NCBI GenBank assembly: GCA_902595175.1
Contig: CACJPB010000008.1
Span: forward strand, 1-42,579
Direction: 5' to 3'
DNA: 42,579 nt
Origin: an uncultured Prochlorococcus sp.
GTDB taxonomy: Bacteria; Cyanobacteriota; Cyanobacteriia; PCC-6307; Cyanobiaceae
A program made the position numbers and the translations under genes. Each line of letters starts with the position of its first letter. The first letter of the stretch is position 1. Below are positions 8,982-16,928 of this stretch, one piece after another. The notes beneath the pieces were generated by a model. It was given only the letters and a program-made list of their open reading frames with translations. It was not told the origin of the DNA and searched no databases.

Positions 8982-10895
8982 ATGAATCAAAAATTTAAAA
9001 CATTAATTTTATGGGCTTTACCTATACTTTTAGTAATAGCACTTTCTTACCAATTTTTATCCTCAAGCAACGTTGATTCGCTTAAATCTAATGGCACTAC
9101 TGTTGCACCAAGAAATTCAGCGGTAGCAAGAGTTAGTTACGGCAGATTTTTAGATTACATTAATTCTGGAAGGGTTACATCTGTTGATATTTTTGAGGGA
9201 GGCAGAAATGCTGTTATAGAGACAATTGATTCGGATTTAGATAATAAAGTTCAAAGGTTGCGTGTAGATCTTCCAGGATTAACACCAGAACTTATAAATA
9301 TTTTAAAAAATGAGGGAATTAGTTTTGATGTTCATCCAATAAAAACAGCTCCTCCTGCATTAGGAATTTTAGGTAATTTACTCTTCCCGGCTATCTTAAT
9401 TGGAGGCTTAATTTTGTTAGCCAGGCGGTCAAATGGTATGCCTGGAGGTCCTGGCCAAGCAATGCAATTTGGAAAAACTAAAGCAAGATTTGCAATGGAA
9501 GCAGAAACAGGAGTTGTATTTGATGATGTTGCAGGCGTTAATGAAGCTAAACAGGATTTGCAAGAAGTTGTCACTTTTCTGAAAAAACCAGAAAAATTTA
9601 CTTCTGTAGGAGCAAGAATTCCCAAAGGGGTTCTATTGGTAGGACCTCCTGGTACTGGTAAAACCCTTTTAGCTAAAGCAATTGCAGGTGAAGCTGGTGT
9701 ACCATTCTTCTCATTATCAGGTTCTGAATTTGTTGAAATGTTTGTTGGTGTCGGAGCGAGTAGAGTTAGAGACCTTTTCAAAAGAGCAAAAGAGAATAGT
9801 CCTTGTTTAATTTTTATTGATGAAATCGATGCAGTCGGAAGGCAAAGAGGTGCAGGTATTGGTGGAGGTAATGATGAGAGAGAGCAAACTCTCAATCAAT
9901 TACTTACTGAAATGGATGGTTTCGAAGGTAATAGTGGCATCATAATAATTGCAGCCACAAACAGGCCCGATGTTCTAGACTCAGCGCTAATGAGACCAGG
10001 CAGATTTGATAGACAAGTAACTGTAGACGCACCTGATATCAAGGGCAGACTATCAATATTGGAAGTTCATGCAAGGAATAAGAAACTACAAGAGGATTTA
10101 ACGCTTGAAAGCATAGCGAGAAGAACACCAGGTTTTACTGGAGCCGATTTAGCAAACCTATTAAATGAGGCTGCTATATTAACTGCCAGGAGGAGAAAAG
10201 ACTCTATAAGTATCTCAGAAATTGATGACTCTGTAGATAGGATTGTAGCAGGAATGGAAGGTTCTCCATTAACAGATGGTAGAAGCAAGAGATTAATTGC
10301 TTATCATGAAGTTGGCCATGCTCTAATAGGTTCACTTGTCAAAGCACATGATCCTGTTCAAAAAGTCACCGTCATTCCAAGAGGTCAAGCTAAAGGATTA
10401 ACTTGGTTTACCCCAGATGATGAACAAACCCTTGTTAGCAGGGCGCAATTAAAAGCTAGGATAATGGGTGCTTTAGGTGGAAGAGCTGCTGAAGATGTAG
10501 TTTTTGGAGAAGGTGAAATTACAACAGGAGCTGGAGGTGATTTCCAACAAGTTGCTTCAATGGCTCGCCAAATGGTTACTAGATTTGGAATGAGTAATTT
10601 AGGTCCGATAGCTTTAGAAAGTGGTAATCAAGAAGTATTTGTTGGTAGAGATTTAATGACTAGAAGTGAAGTTTCTGATTCAATCTCTAAACAAATAGAT
10701 GAAAGTGTAAGAATAATGGTTAAAGAATGTTATAAAGAAACCTACGATATAGTAAGCAAAAATAGAGAAGCTATGGATAAGATAGTTGACCTATTAATCG
10801 AAAAGGAAACTTTAGATGGTGATGAATTTGTAAGTATTCTCTCCAAATTCACCAAAATTCCTGAGAAAGAGAGAACACCTCAATTATTAAGCTAA
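8982..10895 (+). CDS. ftsH: ATP-dependent zinc metalloprotease FtsH
   Basis: Membrane AAA+ protease; cyanobacterial members include those that degrade photodamaged D1 in photosystem II repair. Counting from ATG 8982 it is 637 aa. It has an N-terminal helix (about 8-25), a lumenal/periplasmic domain (30-125) and a second helix (about 128-148). The AAA domain follows, with Walker A GPPGTGKT (221-228), Walker [10 protein letters not shown] and the [22 protein letters not shown]. The zinc site is HEVGH (442-446). I chose ATG 8982 over an in-frame TTG at 8964 because the six extra residues are not family-like; neither has a clear ribosome binding site. Which of the FtsH paralogues it is cannot be decided here. 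Its stop overlaps the convergent clpP stop by 4 nt. Confidence 0.96.
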   Translation: MNQKFKTLILWALPILLVIALSYQFLSSSNVDSLKSNGTTVAPRNSAVARVSYGRFLDYINSGRVTSVDIFEGGRNAVIETIDSDLDNKVQRLRVDLPGLTPELINILKNEGISFDVHPIKTAPPALGILGNLLFPAILIGGLILLARRSNGMPGGPGQAMQFGKTKARFAMEAETGVVFDDVAGVNEAKQDLQEVVTFLKKPEKFTSVGARIPKGVLLVGPPGTGKTLLAKAIAGEAGVPFFSLSGSEFVEMFVGVGASRVRDLFKRAKENSPCLIFIDEIDAVGRQRGAGIGGGNDEREQTLNQLLTEMDGFEGNSGIIIIAATNRPDVLDSALMRPGRFDRQVTVDAPDIKGRLSILEVHARNKKLQEDLTLESIARRTPGFTGADLANLLNEAAILTARRRKDSISISEIDDSVDRIVAGMEGSPLTDGRSKRLIAYHEVGHALIGSLVKAHDPVQKVTVIPRGQAKGLTWFTPDDEQTLVSRAQLKARIMGALGGRAAEDVVFGEGEITTGAGGDFQQVASMARQMVTRFGMSNLGPIALESGNQEVFVGRDLMTRSEVSDSISKQIDESVRIMVKECYKETYDIVSKNREAMDKIVDLLIEKETLDGDEFVSILSKFTKIPEKERTPQLLS

Positions 10896-11479
10896 ACTTT
10901 TATTGGTTTCTTATCTAACACCAGATCAATTAAACCGTACTCAACAGCTTCGTTTGGGGACATATAAAAATCTCTATCAGTATCTTCTTTGATAGTGTCA
11001 TAATCCTTTCCAGTTCTTTCTGATAATTCAGTATTTAGTCTTTCTTTTAAGAATAAAATTTCATCTGCTTGAATTCTTATGTCACTGGCTTGCCCTCTAG
11101 CCCCTCCAAGTGGTTGATGAATCATTATTCTTGAATGTCTAAGGCTGCTTCTTTTACCTTTAGTACCTGCCGCAAGTAAAAATGCGCCCATACTAGCTGC
11201 TAAGCCAACACAAACTGTATGAATGTCAGGCTTTACATGTTGCATTGTGTCAAAGATACCCAATCCGTCATATACGGATCCGCCAGGTGAATTTATGTAC
11301 ATATAAATGTCCTTATCTGGATCCTCTGCCTCGAGGAACAATAATTGAGCAACAATTCTATTAGCAGTCTCACTAGTAACTTGTTCTCCCAAAAAGATTA
11401 TTCTCTCTCTTAATAGTCTCGAATAAATATCAAAGACTCTTTCACTACCGCCCGATTCTTCTAAAACTAAAGGGATCAT
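10892..11479 (-). CDS. clpP: ATP-dependent Clp protease proteolytic subunit
   Basis: Serine peptidase subunit of a Clp protease, 195 aa. The triad is intact: Ser96 in GLAASMGAF, His121 in MIHQPLGG and Asp170 in DTDRDF. The start [10 protein letters not shown] is typical of bacterial ClpP without a long propeptide. Cyanobacteria carry several ClpP copies plus inactive ClpR; this is an active one, and the exact paralogue (for instance ClpP2) is not assigned. It is divergent from thf1. Confidence 0.95.
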   Translation of the reverse strand: MIPLVLEESGGSERVFDIYSRLLRERIIFLGEQVTSETANRIVAQLLFLEAEDPDKDIYMYINSPGGSVYDGLGIFDTMQHVKPDIHTVCVGLAASMGAFLLAAGTKGKRSSLRHSRIMIHQPLGGARGQASDIRIQADEILFLKERLNTELSERTGKDYDTIKEDTDRDFYMSPNEAVEYGLIDLVLDKKPIKV

Positions 11480-11559
11480 AATAATATTTATCTGTTTATT
11501 AGATATTAACGATATTGAGTCAACATACGCTAACCTTATTAAGGTTTACATATAAAAAA

Positions 11560-12171
11560 TTGAAAGAAAAATTGACTGTTTCAGATAGCAAAAAGTTATT
11601 TCATGAAAAATTTCCTTACGTCATTCCAGGTTTATATAAAAGAATAGTTGATGAAATGCTTGTCGAACTTAATCTTTTGAACCATCACAATGAATTTACG
11701 CAAGATTATCTGTTTTGTGTCGGCCTCACCGAAACATTCAAAGAATTAATGAAAGGATATCAACCTGAAAAACACTTGGATCTACTTTTTGAATCTTTAT
11801 GCAGTTCTACAAATTTTGAGGCGAAGGATATTAATGAAATATCTAAAAAGTCTCAAAAAGATTTAAAGGATAAAACATCTAAAGATATTTTAAAATTATT
11901 AGTAGAAAAAAGTAATTCTAAACTTTACCCTTCAAGGATTTTGAACTTAGGGATATATATATTAATTTCAAACTCCAAAGATTTCAAAGAGAAAAATGAA
12001 TCAGATAAAAATATGATGACCTCTGATATTTTTGAGAAGTTAAGCTTATCTCCTAATAAAGCAGAAAAAGATATTGGAATCTACAAAAGCAGCATATCAA
12101 AAATGGAACAAGCAAAAGAATTAATTGAAGAGCTCAGAATTAAGGATAAGAAAAAAATCCAAAAAAAATAA
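11560..12171 (+). CDS. thf1: Thf1/Psb29 protein, photosystem II biogenesis
   Basis: Thylakoid formation protein 1 (Psb29), needed for photosystem II stability and reported to act together with FtsH. Family signatures are TVSDSKKLFHEKF at the N-terminus, then YKRIVDEMLVELNLL and FCVGLTETFKELMKGYQPE. The C-terminus is a charged coiled coil (about 170-203) ending in a lysine run. I chose the TTG at 11560 because it places TVSD at residue 6, as in other Thf1 proteins; the frame stays open back to a TTG at 11515, which would add 15 residues. About 203 aa. Its nearness to ftsH fits the known functional link. Confidence 0.88.
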   Translation: MKEKLTVSDSKKLFHEKFPYVIPGLYKRIVDEMLVELNLLNHHNEFTQDYLFCVGLTETFKELMKGYQPEKHLDLLFESLCSSTNFEAKDINEISKKSQKDLKDKTSKDILKLLVEKSNSKLYPSRILNLGIYILISNSKDFKEKNESDKNMMTSDIFEKLSLSPNKAEKDIGIYKSSISKMEQAKELIEELRIKDKKKIQKK

Positions 12172-12174
12172 TAA

Positions 12175-12315
12175 CTATTTTTTTAATCTTTTTTTATCTT
12201 TCCAAGAGACATAGGATATATAAATTACAGCTAATGTTATGAGTATGAGTAAAACAAACGATGTTAAGATAAGAAACTTACTTAAATAGACTTCATAAGT
12301 TAAAAATGAAGTCAT
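12175..12315 (-). CDS. Small single-helix membrane protein overlapping petN
   Basis: A 46-aa peptide starting [14 protein letters not shown], with one hydrophobic helix (about 13-35, rich in Leu/Ile/Val) and a basic tail WKDKKRLKK. Its ATG overlaps the petN stop in an ATGA junction, so it is probably translated by coupling with petN. The size and layout resemble small subunits or assembly factors of thylakoid complexes, and the linkage suggests a cytochrome b6f connection, but that is inference. It converges on thf1 with 3 nt between stops. Confidence 0.65.
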
Positions 12316-12413
12316 ATATCAATGGATCCGTCCCCATTTCTTCCCCAAACAACCATGGCAATTGAAAAAGTAAAAATAGCAGCCAATGCTGCCCAGCCTA
12401 TTTGAAAGATCAT
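12312..12413 (-). CDS. petN: Cytochrome b6f complex subunit 8 (PetN)
   Basis: A 33-aa single-helix subunit of the cytochrome b6f complex, which transfers electrons from plastoquinol to plastocyanin. The sequence begins [19 protein letters not shown] and contains the invariant [11 protein letters not shown]. The length matches PetN. The stop overlaps the ATG of a second small membrane protein. It is divergent from the DUF2103 gene. Confidence 0.95.
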
Positions 12414-12529
12414 TAGAATTTAATCGTTTTTATAAATATAACAGACCTTCAAAATTTTTTAATCATTTTAAAGCTAAAGTTAATTTCTCAGAAACAAAAT
12501 TTTTCCAATAGAATCATGAAAAAATTAAA

Positions 12530-12808
12530 TTGGGAAGATTAGTTTTAAATCATAGTACAAATATAGAAGGTCTAATTCCAATACTTCAAAAATTAGTACT
12601 TGAAAATAATATCAAGACAATAACTCCAGCTGTTATTTCAAGAGCCAGGGGAAGATCCTCTAAATTGATAATTAGATTATCAGTGAAAACTATAAACGGA
12701 TATAAAGCAATCGCAAGAAAGGGTAATACAGCTCAAGAAGTTTTTATTTCAACAGAGTTAAGTAAAGATGCATTAAAAGAAATCATAGATCTTTATAATA
12801 AAAAGTAA
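12530..12808 (+). CDS. DUF2103 family protein (predicted metal-binding)
   Basis: A 92-aa protein beginning MGRLVLNHSTNIEGLIPIL, then ITPAVISRARGRSSKLIIRLSV and a final helix. I recognise this as the cyanobacterial/archaeal DUF2103 family, described as predicted metal-binding; no enzymatic role is established. The start is TTG at 12530; no ATG lies in frame upstream, and this start gives the usual family N-terminus. It is divergent from petN (116 nt apart) and 28 nt upstream of a small secreted protein gene. Confidence 0.75.
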   Translation: MGRLVLNHSTNIEGLIPILQKLVLENNIKTITPAVISRARGRSSKLIIRLSVKTINGYKAIARKGNTAQEVFISTELSKDALKEIIDLYNKK

Positions 12809-12836
12809 TTAAATTAAAGGGTATTAGAAAATAGTT

Positions 12837-13055
12837 ATGAGAGAACAAATGAAATTAGTATTAAATTTATTTATTTTTTTATTGGCTTTTTTTTCATTTA
12901 GTAATAAATCATTATCACTTACTGATTACCAAATAAAAAGATTTTGCGCAAAGGAGAAAAGAGTATCTTTATGTATCAAAAATTTACAAGAGAAAAGATC
13001 TGAACTCCAAGAAGGAAAGCCAATTGAAATACCTGTAACCCCTTACAAAAGGTAA
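12837..13055 (+). CDS. Small secreted or membrane-anchored hypothetical protein
   Basis: A 72-aa protein with a strong hydrophobic N-terminal segment (about 6-27) ending SNKSLSLTD, likely a signal peptide or anchor. The mature part has two cysteines (FCAKEKRVSLCIKNLQEKR) spaced for a possible disulfide, and ends in PVTPYKR. An internal ATG at 12849 gives MKLVLNLFIFLL and may be the real start. It follows the DUF2103 gene closely. I do not recognise the family. Confidence 0.6.
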   Translation: MREQMKLVLNLFIFLLAFFSFSNKSLSLTDYQIKRFCAKEKRVSLCIKNLQEKRSELQEGKPIEIPVTPYKR

Positions 13056-13059
13056 TTAG

Positions 13060-13084
13060 AAATTAAAATTAAAATTAAAATTAA
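13060..13084. repeat. AAAATT-type hexamer repeat between convergent genes
   Basis: About four head-to-tail copies of a six-base A/T unit fill the gap between two convergent small genes. The flanking GAAATT and AATTTC could pair as a weak bidirectional hairpin. This is low-complexity sequence with no clear function. Confidence 0.5.
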
Positions 13085-13086
13085 AT

Positions 13087-13356
13087 TTAAATTTCAAATT
13101 CTGATTCGAAAAGATTAAATGCATTTTTATAGCTTGTGAGAAGTTCTTCAGAATTATCAGAAAATCCTTGTCGTTCGTAATCTTCTTTTAATTCATCATA
13201 TAAATAAACCACTTTGTTAAAGGCGCTCATATATTCTTTTTGTATGTCTTCATCATCGATATCATAGATTTTTGCCAGTACTAATTCGACATTTTTTTTT
13301 GATGAATATATTTTTCTCTCAAAATCTTTATTTAACTTCCTTCTTTTTTTTGCCAT
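13087..13356 (-). CDS. Small charged hypothetical protein (89 aa)
   Basis: It starts with a basic stretch MAKKRRKLNKDFERK, followed by an acidic helical body with many Asp, Glu and Tyr residues (for example KIYDIDDEDIQKEYMSAFN). There is no membrane segment, signal or cysteine. It converges on the preceding secreted-protein gene across a short A/T hexamer repeat. I do not recognise the family. Confidence 0.6.
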   Translation of the reverse strand: MAKKRRKLNKDFERKIYSSKKNVELVLAKIYDIDDEDIQKEYMSAFNKVVYLYDELKEDYERQGFSDNSEELLTSYKNAFNLFESEFEI

Positions 13357-13476
13357 TTAAAAATTATTAAATACAGATTCACAATACTCAAATTCATAGA
13401 TAAATTAAATTAAAACTTATAAAATAAAGATATAGTTTCCAAATCAAAATAAAACCTCTACATTCCAAATAAATCA

Positions 13477-13923
13477 TTGGATGATATGAATAAAAGAGAA
13501 ACAACTAATCCTAAAGAACTGAAAAACCAAAACTATGAAGCCAAGAAAATGAATACCTCCAGAAACTTAAAGAAAAAAAAAGATAGGGCGCTTCCATGGT
13601 GGGTAGAGTTATTATTTGTTCAAATAGGATTACCAGATAAATTACTAATAAAAATATTAAAAGCCAAAAAAACATCTAACGAATTTATTAAAAATGAAAA
13701 AAAATCAATAATAATATTTTTGTTTGTAATTACTACATTGGGATATTTTTATCCAGTTATTAAACATGCAAAAAATAAATTAGATTGTGAAGCTAATGCT
13801 AAAAATTATATTATTAAAAATAAAAATACAAACGGAATTAATAATAGAGAGATAAAAATGCTATCTACAAATTTTTGTTATGGTGGCGAAGAAATCTATG
13901 AAATAGAAAATTTAAAAAATTAA
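13477..13923 (+). CDS. Hypothetical single-helix membrane protein (148 aa)
   Basis: The N-terminal 45 residues are charged and Lys/Asn-rich. They are followed by a conserved-looking RALPWWVELLFVQIGLPDKLL stretch, then one membrane helix (about 73-90, IIIFLFVITTLGYFYPV) and a C-terminal part with two cysteines. The central WWVELLFVQIGLPD motif recurs, from memory, in picocyanobacterial hypothetical proteins, but I cannot name it. A second ATG at 13486 is an alternative start. It lies inside the small-gene zone. Confidence 0.6.
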   Translation: MDDMNKRETTNPKELKNQNYEAKKMNTSRNLKKKKDRALPWWVELLFVQIGLPDKLLIKILKAKKTSNEFIKNEKKSIIIFLFVITTLGYFYPVIKHAKNKLDCEANAKNYIIKNKNTNGINNREIKMLSTNFCYGGEEIYEIENLKN

Positions 13924-14005
13924 ATTTTGAATTATTCACTATAAATTAAACATCTAAATATTATGATAGTAACTTTAAGTTTAATAAAGTTTAAATTTTA
14001 TTCCT

Positions 14006-14182
14006 ATGACTGATATAAAACAAAAGAAAGAAAACGTAAAAATGCATTTAAAAGATTTGAGGCAAAACTTAAAGAAAATGCATTTAGAAGTTACGGAAGA
14101 ATTAATATTACCGAAGTCAGGTGATGTAAAAGACTTGATGGATAAAATGGATAAACTATTAAAATTAATAGAATCAAAATAA
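14006..14182 (+). CDS. Small helical hypothetical protein (58 aa)
   Basis: The peptide starts MTDIKQKKENVKMHLKDL and is predicted almost wholly helical and amphipathic (heptads of Leu/Met), with one break at PKSGD. There is no membrane segment or cysteine. It looks like a small coiled-coil protein. It is co-directional with the lipoprotein gene 41 nt downstream. Confidence 0.5.
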   Translation: MTDIKQKKENVKMHLKDLRQNLKKMHLEVTEELILPKSGDVKDLMDKMDKLLKLIESK

Positions 14183-14223
14183 ACTATAATTTAAATAATT
14201 TAGAATCATCAATAGTTAAAAAA

Positions 14224-14574
14224 ATGAAAATAATAAAACAAGTTTCTATATTAACTATAATCTCAATTTTTTTAATTTCTTGTAGGACATCCACTAATAA
14301 AGAGTATCCCACAAATAATTTGGAAAAAAATGTTGAGGATAATCCTAATTCAGAAAAGAAAAGAATGGAAATAAAGTTTTCTTGTGGAGAGGATGGTATT
14401 TCAGAATACTTAGATGATGGATGGAACATTTTAAAAGAAGAATCCCAAGAAAAAATTTGTACCTGGAAATCTGTTCCTGCCACAAAAGACTGTAATATGG
14501 AAAAAGATAAAGGATGCAAAATAACAAAGCCAGATAAAATAGGTGAAGAGAAAATTTATTTATTGGAAAAATAA
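14224..14574 (+). CDS. Small lipoprotein, hypothetical
   Basis: A 116-aa protein with a lipoprotein signal peptide: hydrophobic residues 7-17 and a lipobox LISC with Cys20. The mature part begins with a Ser/Thr/Asn-rich linker. A globular section follows with several cysteines (FSCGEDGISEYLDDGWNILK, ICTWKS, DCN, GCK). The frame KFSCGEDG...GW is a distinctive feature; I do not recognise the family. It is probably attached to a membrane on the periplasmic side. Confidence 0.65.
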   Translation: MKIIKQVSILTIISIFLISCRTSTNKEYPTNNLEKNVEDNPNSEKKRMEIKFSCGEDGISEYLDDGWNILKEESQEKICTWKSVPATKDCNMEKDKGCKITKPDKIGEEKIYLLEK

Positions 14575-14583
14575 ATTTAATAT

Positions 14584-14712
14584 ATGACTCAAAAATCAGA
14601 ACACTTAGTTGATTTAATTTTCAAGAAATTAAAGACTTATAAGAAGAAAAAAATATTTTTAGAAAAAGAAAGTTTGAGTAAATTTATTCTTTCACTTTTC
14701 AAAGAAAACTAA
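14584..14712 (+). CDS. Tiny basic hypothetical protein (42 aa)
   Basis: The peptide starts MTQKSEHLVDLIFKKLK and is Lys-rich with an amphipathic pattern, ending LSKFILSLFKEN. It begins 9 nt after the lipoprotein stop on the same strand. Plausible as a translated small protein but with no further support. Confidence 0.4.
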   Translation: MTQKSEHLVDLIFKKLKTYKKKKIFLEKESLSKFILSLFKEN

Positions 14713-14771
14713 ATTCAGGACTTAGTTAACTTAACTGCTATAGTTAAATAAATTTCTTGATTAATATAAAT

Positions 14772-14867
14772 ATGGATAGTTTTTCATCATTAACTTTTAT
14801 TCTGTCAGTAATTTTTATCGTAAGTCTTTATTTTTTATTTAGGGTTACTTCTAGTACAAAGAATTAA
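14772..14867 (+). CDS. Tiny membrane peptide (31 aa)
   Basis: It begins MDSFSSLTFILSVIFIVSL and is one hydrophobic helix (about 6-23) followed by FRVTSSTKN. Size and topology resemble the small single-helix subunits of thylakoid complexes, but it matches none that I know. Confidence rests on the clean frame and composition only. Confidence 0.4.
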   Translation: MDSFSSLTFILSVIFIVSLYFLFRVTSSTKN

Positions 14868-14887
14868 AAAATATTTTTACATCTTTC

Positions 14888-15070
14888 CTATATGATGGGA
14901 TCATCTCTTAGTAGTAAAACCGTATGCTTATTTAAACCATCATTAATCCATTCTTTATATTCTTCTAGAACACACTTTTTATCAAAATTATCTAATAAAT
15001 TAATTCTTTTTTTTGCATTATCTAGTGCCAAATTAATGGAGAATTTATAATCCTTTGAGTTTTCTTGCAT
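14888..15070 (-). CDS. Small hypothetical protein (60 aa)
   Basis: It begins MQENSKDYKFSINLALDNAK, with an amphipathic helix, one cysteine and the C-terminal stretch EEYKEWINDGLNKHTVLLLRD. There is no membrane segment. It lies on the minus strand among small plus-strand genes. Unrecognised. Confidence 0.5.
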   Translation of the reverse strand: MQENSKDYKFSINLALDNAKKRINLLDNFDKKCVLEEYKEWINDGLNKHTVLLLRDDPII

Positions 15071-15211
15071 TTTTTAATTGAATCATAGTAAAAATAATTA
15101 CTTATTCTGTATTGAAAATTACAATAAAAAGCGTTGATTTGATAAGAGTATCAAGCAATACGGAAGAAATTTTAATATATTTAGGATAATTGTTTCATTT
15201 ATAATAATCCT

Positions 15212-15406
15212 ATGTCCTACGAAGCAGGCAGTAAAGAATGTAGACATTTAATTGAAGCCAAAGAAAGCCTTCTATCAACATTAGATGCGTTAAGTAATAT
15301 ACATTCGACCGATCTAATACAAATCCAAATCAAAGAAATTTACAATAAATTAGAACAAATGCACGACAACAGAAAAAAAATAGAATCAGCTACAAATTAT
15401 CTTTAA
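15212..15406 (+). CDS. Small helical hypothetical protein (64 aa)
   Basis: It begins MSYEAGSKECRHLIEAKESL and is predicted to form two helices (about 10-30 and 36-60) with regular Leu/Ile spacing, so a small helical hairpin is likely. It has one cysteine and no signal. Its layout resembles the neighbouring minus-strand 65-aa protein at 15431-15628. Family unknown. Confidence 0.55.
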   Translation: MSYEAGSKECRHLIEAKESLLSTLDALSNIHSTDLIQIQIKEIYNKLEQMHDNRKKIESATNYL

Positions 15407-15430
15407 TACAATTAATTTAACTGAAAGCTC

Positions 15431-15628
15431 TCAAAATTGGCTTTTTATCTTGGTTACTTTTTTTTCTGATAATAAACTCAATAAAGCATCAAGCTGAGCT
15501 AGTACTTCCTTTGCTTCATTAAGATCTGGCAACAAATCTTCTTTGATGAGCATTTGATGCATCTCTCTAAGCTCTAACCTTATATATCTAAGGTGAGAGC
15601 AAACTTCCTCTCTCTTAGTGGCACTCAT
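15431..15628 (-). CDS. Small helical hypothetical protein (65 aa)
   Basis: It begins MSATKREEVCSHLRYIRLE. The body is two amphipathic helices (about 5-28 and 34-55, LAQLDALLSLLSEKK). It converges on the 64-aa plus-strand gene, and the two proteins are similar in size and helical layout, each with one cysteine near the N-terminus. Family unknown. Confidence 0.55.
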   Translation of the reverse strand: MSATKREEVCSHLRYIRLELREMHQMLIKEDLLPDLNEAKEVLAQLDALLSLLSEKKVTKIKSQF

Positions 15629-15765
15629 ATTTCCTTTATATTCTTTACATTATACAATACGATCTTTTTTGACTCCAATATAAGTTTTGTCAATTTGAAA
15701 ATTTTTTTTCAAACCCAATAACATATCAAAATCTTTTAAAGTCGAATTGTAGTAATATATCTTTC

Positions 15766-15939
15766 ATGAAAAAGAAAAAATCTAAAAAAAAACAAACTAA
15801 TTCAAATTTAAAAGATCAAAAATTAGGTCAAACAAAAAATTCTGCGAAATTAGTACTTTTTGTTTTTGGGATAGGTCCAATCATTGGCATAATAATATTT
15901 TTATATAGCAAGGGATTTTTTAATTCACCAACTATTTAA
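15766..15939 (+). CDS. Small membrane protein (57 aa), hypothetical
   Basis: A lysine-rich cytoplasmic N-terminus (MKKKKSKKKQTNSNLKDQK) is followed by one membrane helix (about 28-47, LVLFVFGIGPIIGIIIFLY) and a short tail. The layout, with a positively charged segment before a Gly-rich helix, suggests a thylakoid or plasma-membrane peptide with the N-terminus inside. Function unknown. Confidence 0.55.
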   Translation: MKKKKSKKKQTNSNLKDQKLGQTKNSAKLVLFVFGIGPIIGIIIFLYSKGFFNSPTI

Positions 15940-15996
15940 ACCTTAAGTAATTAAGTTTAATCTGTGAAAAATTAAATTTAAAAAATTTAAAAATAA

Positions 15997-16200
15997 TTAT
16001 TGAAATTTTTTTAATGAAAATATCCTAAATTCTGCCATTTTTCTAGCATTTTCAGGATTAGATATCAAAAAAGGGTGATCTGATAAAAGTTCTAATACCT
16101 TATCTATCTTTAATCGTATATCATCACAATCAACATTTTCCCATTCCACATCAAATGACATTGCAAAGCTATCAGCATTATCATATAGTTTATCTTTCAT
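15997..16200 (-). CDS. Small acidic hypothetical protein (67 aa)
   Basis: It begins MKDKLYDNADSFAMSFDVEW. It has an acidic N-terminal half and a helical C-terminal half ending FRIFSLKKFQ. No membrane segment is visible. The next 228 nt (16201-16428) hold only the candidate promoter of the following gene. Confidence 0.5.
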   Translation of the reverse strand: MKDKLYDNADSFAMSFDVEWENVDCDDIRLKIDKVLELLSDHPFLISNPENARKMAEFRIFSLKKFQ

Positions 16201-16389
16201 AATATTTGGAATTTAAATTTAGAAAATTTCAAAAATCAGAACCAAACTGAAAAAGTAATTAGAAGAAGCATTTAAAACTATGCCCATGAGTATTTGAGAA
16301 ATAACTTGAATTAGTGTTCTTTAAAATTATACTTTAATCCTACTATTTAAATTTTTACATAAGTGCTATCAATGAAAATCTGAGTTGAT

Positions 16390-16421
16390 TTGACAGAAGT
16401 GTTACAATATTGGCATATGTA
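16390..16421 (+). promoter_or_regulatory. Candidate promoter/operator of the ribbon-helix-helix gene
   Basis: A TTGACA hexamer is at 16390-16395 and a TACAAT at 16403-16408. They are not ideally spaced, so either could belong to a different promoter. An inverted repeat TTACA (16402-16406) and TGTAA (from 16418) lies just before the start codon at 16429. Ribbon-helix-helix regulators often bind such repeats at their own promoter; that is inference. Confidence 0.3.
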
Positions 16422-16428
16422 AAGACTT

Positions 16429-16797
16429 ATGGAAAATAAAGTTAAAAGAATAGGATATCTTCCTAGAAAAAGAGTACTTGAAATTATTGATGAAATATCC
16501 AAGAGCGAATCTATAAGTAGATCTAAAGTAGTTGGAATATTAGTTGAGGAAGCATTAGATGCAAGAGGAATTGCGAATTTTGGATATAGTAATATTAGCA
16601 AGTCAAATATATTCAAGTCAGATAATTTTAAAGATCTCCAAAATGAAAATGCCCACTTAAAAGATGGCGAAGACGAATTTGTTGATGACAGTGGTTACAC
16701 AGTTTCATCTCACAAAACTTTAGACCGCTCAATATCTTCTGCAGATATAGAATTAGCAAATAAAATAAACATTCTTAAGGAATCAGGATTAATATAA
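16429..16797 (+). CDS. Ribbon-helix-helix-like putative regulator (122 aa)
   Basis: The N-terminal 45 residues fit the CopG/Arc-type ribbon-helix-helix pattern. There is a short strand (VKRIGYLP), helix A (RKRVLEIIDEISKSES), the turn with ISRSKVV, and helix B (VVGILVEEALDARG). The remaining 75 residues are acidic, low in hydrophobics and probably flexible until the C-terminal helix ELANKINILKESG. It is the first gene of the co-directional run that leads to the DUF2130 nuclease-like gene and the DNA repair cassette. The family name is an assignment by pattern only. Confidence 0.55.
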   Translation: MENKVKRIGYLPRKRVLEIIDEISKSESISRSKVVGILVEEALDARGIANFGYSNISKSNIFKSDNFKDLQNENAHLKDGEDEFVDDSGYTVSSHKTLDRSISSADIELANKINILKESGLI

Positions 16798-16928
16798 CTT
16801 TTATTGAGTAATTACTTTATTTTTTAATGCATAATATTGGTTCATTGTTTATCCTTAGTCAAGAATAATATTCTTTTTACATAATTCGAATATTAAATCC
16901 TTTCTAATATTAATTTTGTAATTAAAAA

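Noticed and set aside
9332-9895. A 187-codon open frame antisense to ftsH
   Set aside because: It mirrors the conserved AAA domain of ftsH, has no family features and is explained by codon bias of the true gene.
14184-14527. Two antisense frames over the small lipoprotein gene
   Set aside because: The plus-strand gene has a lipobox and better start; the antisense frames lack any feature.
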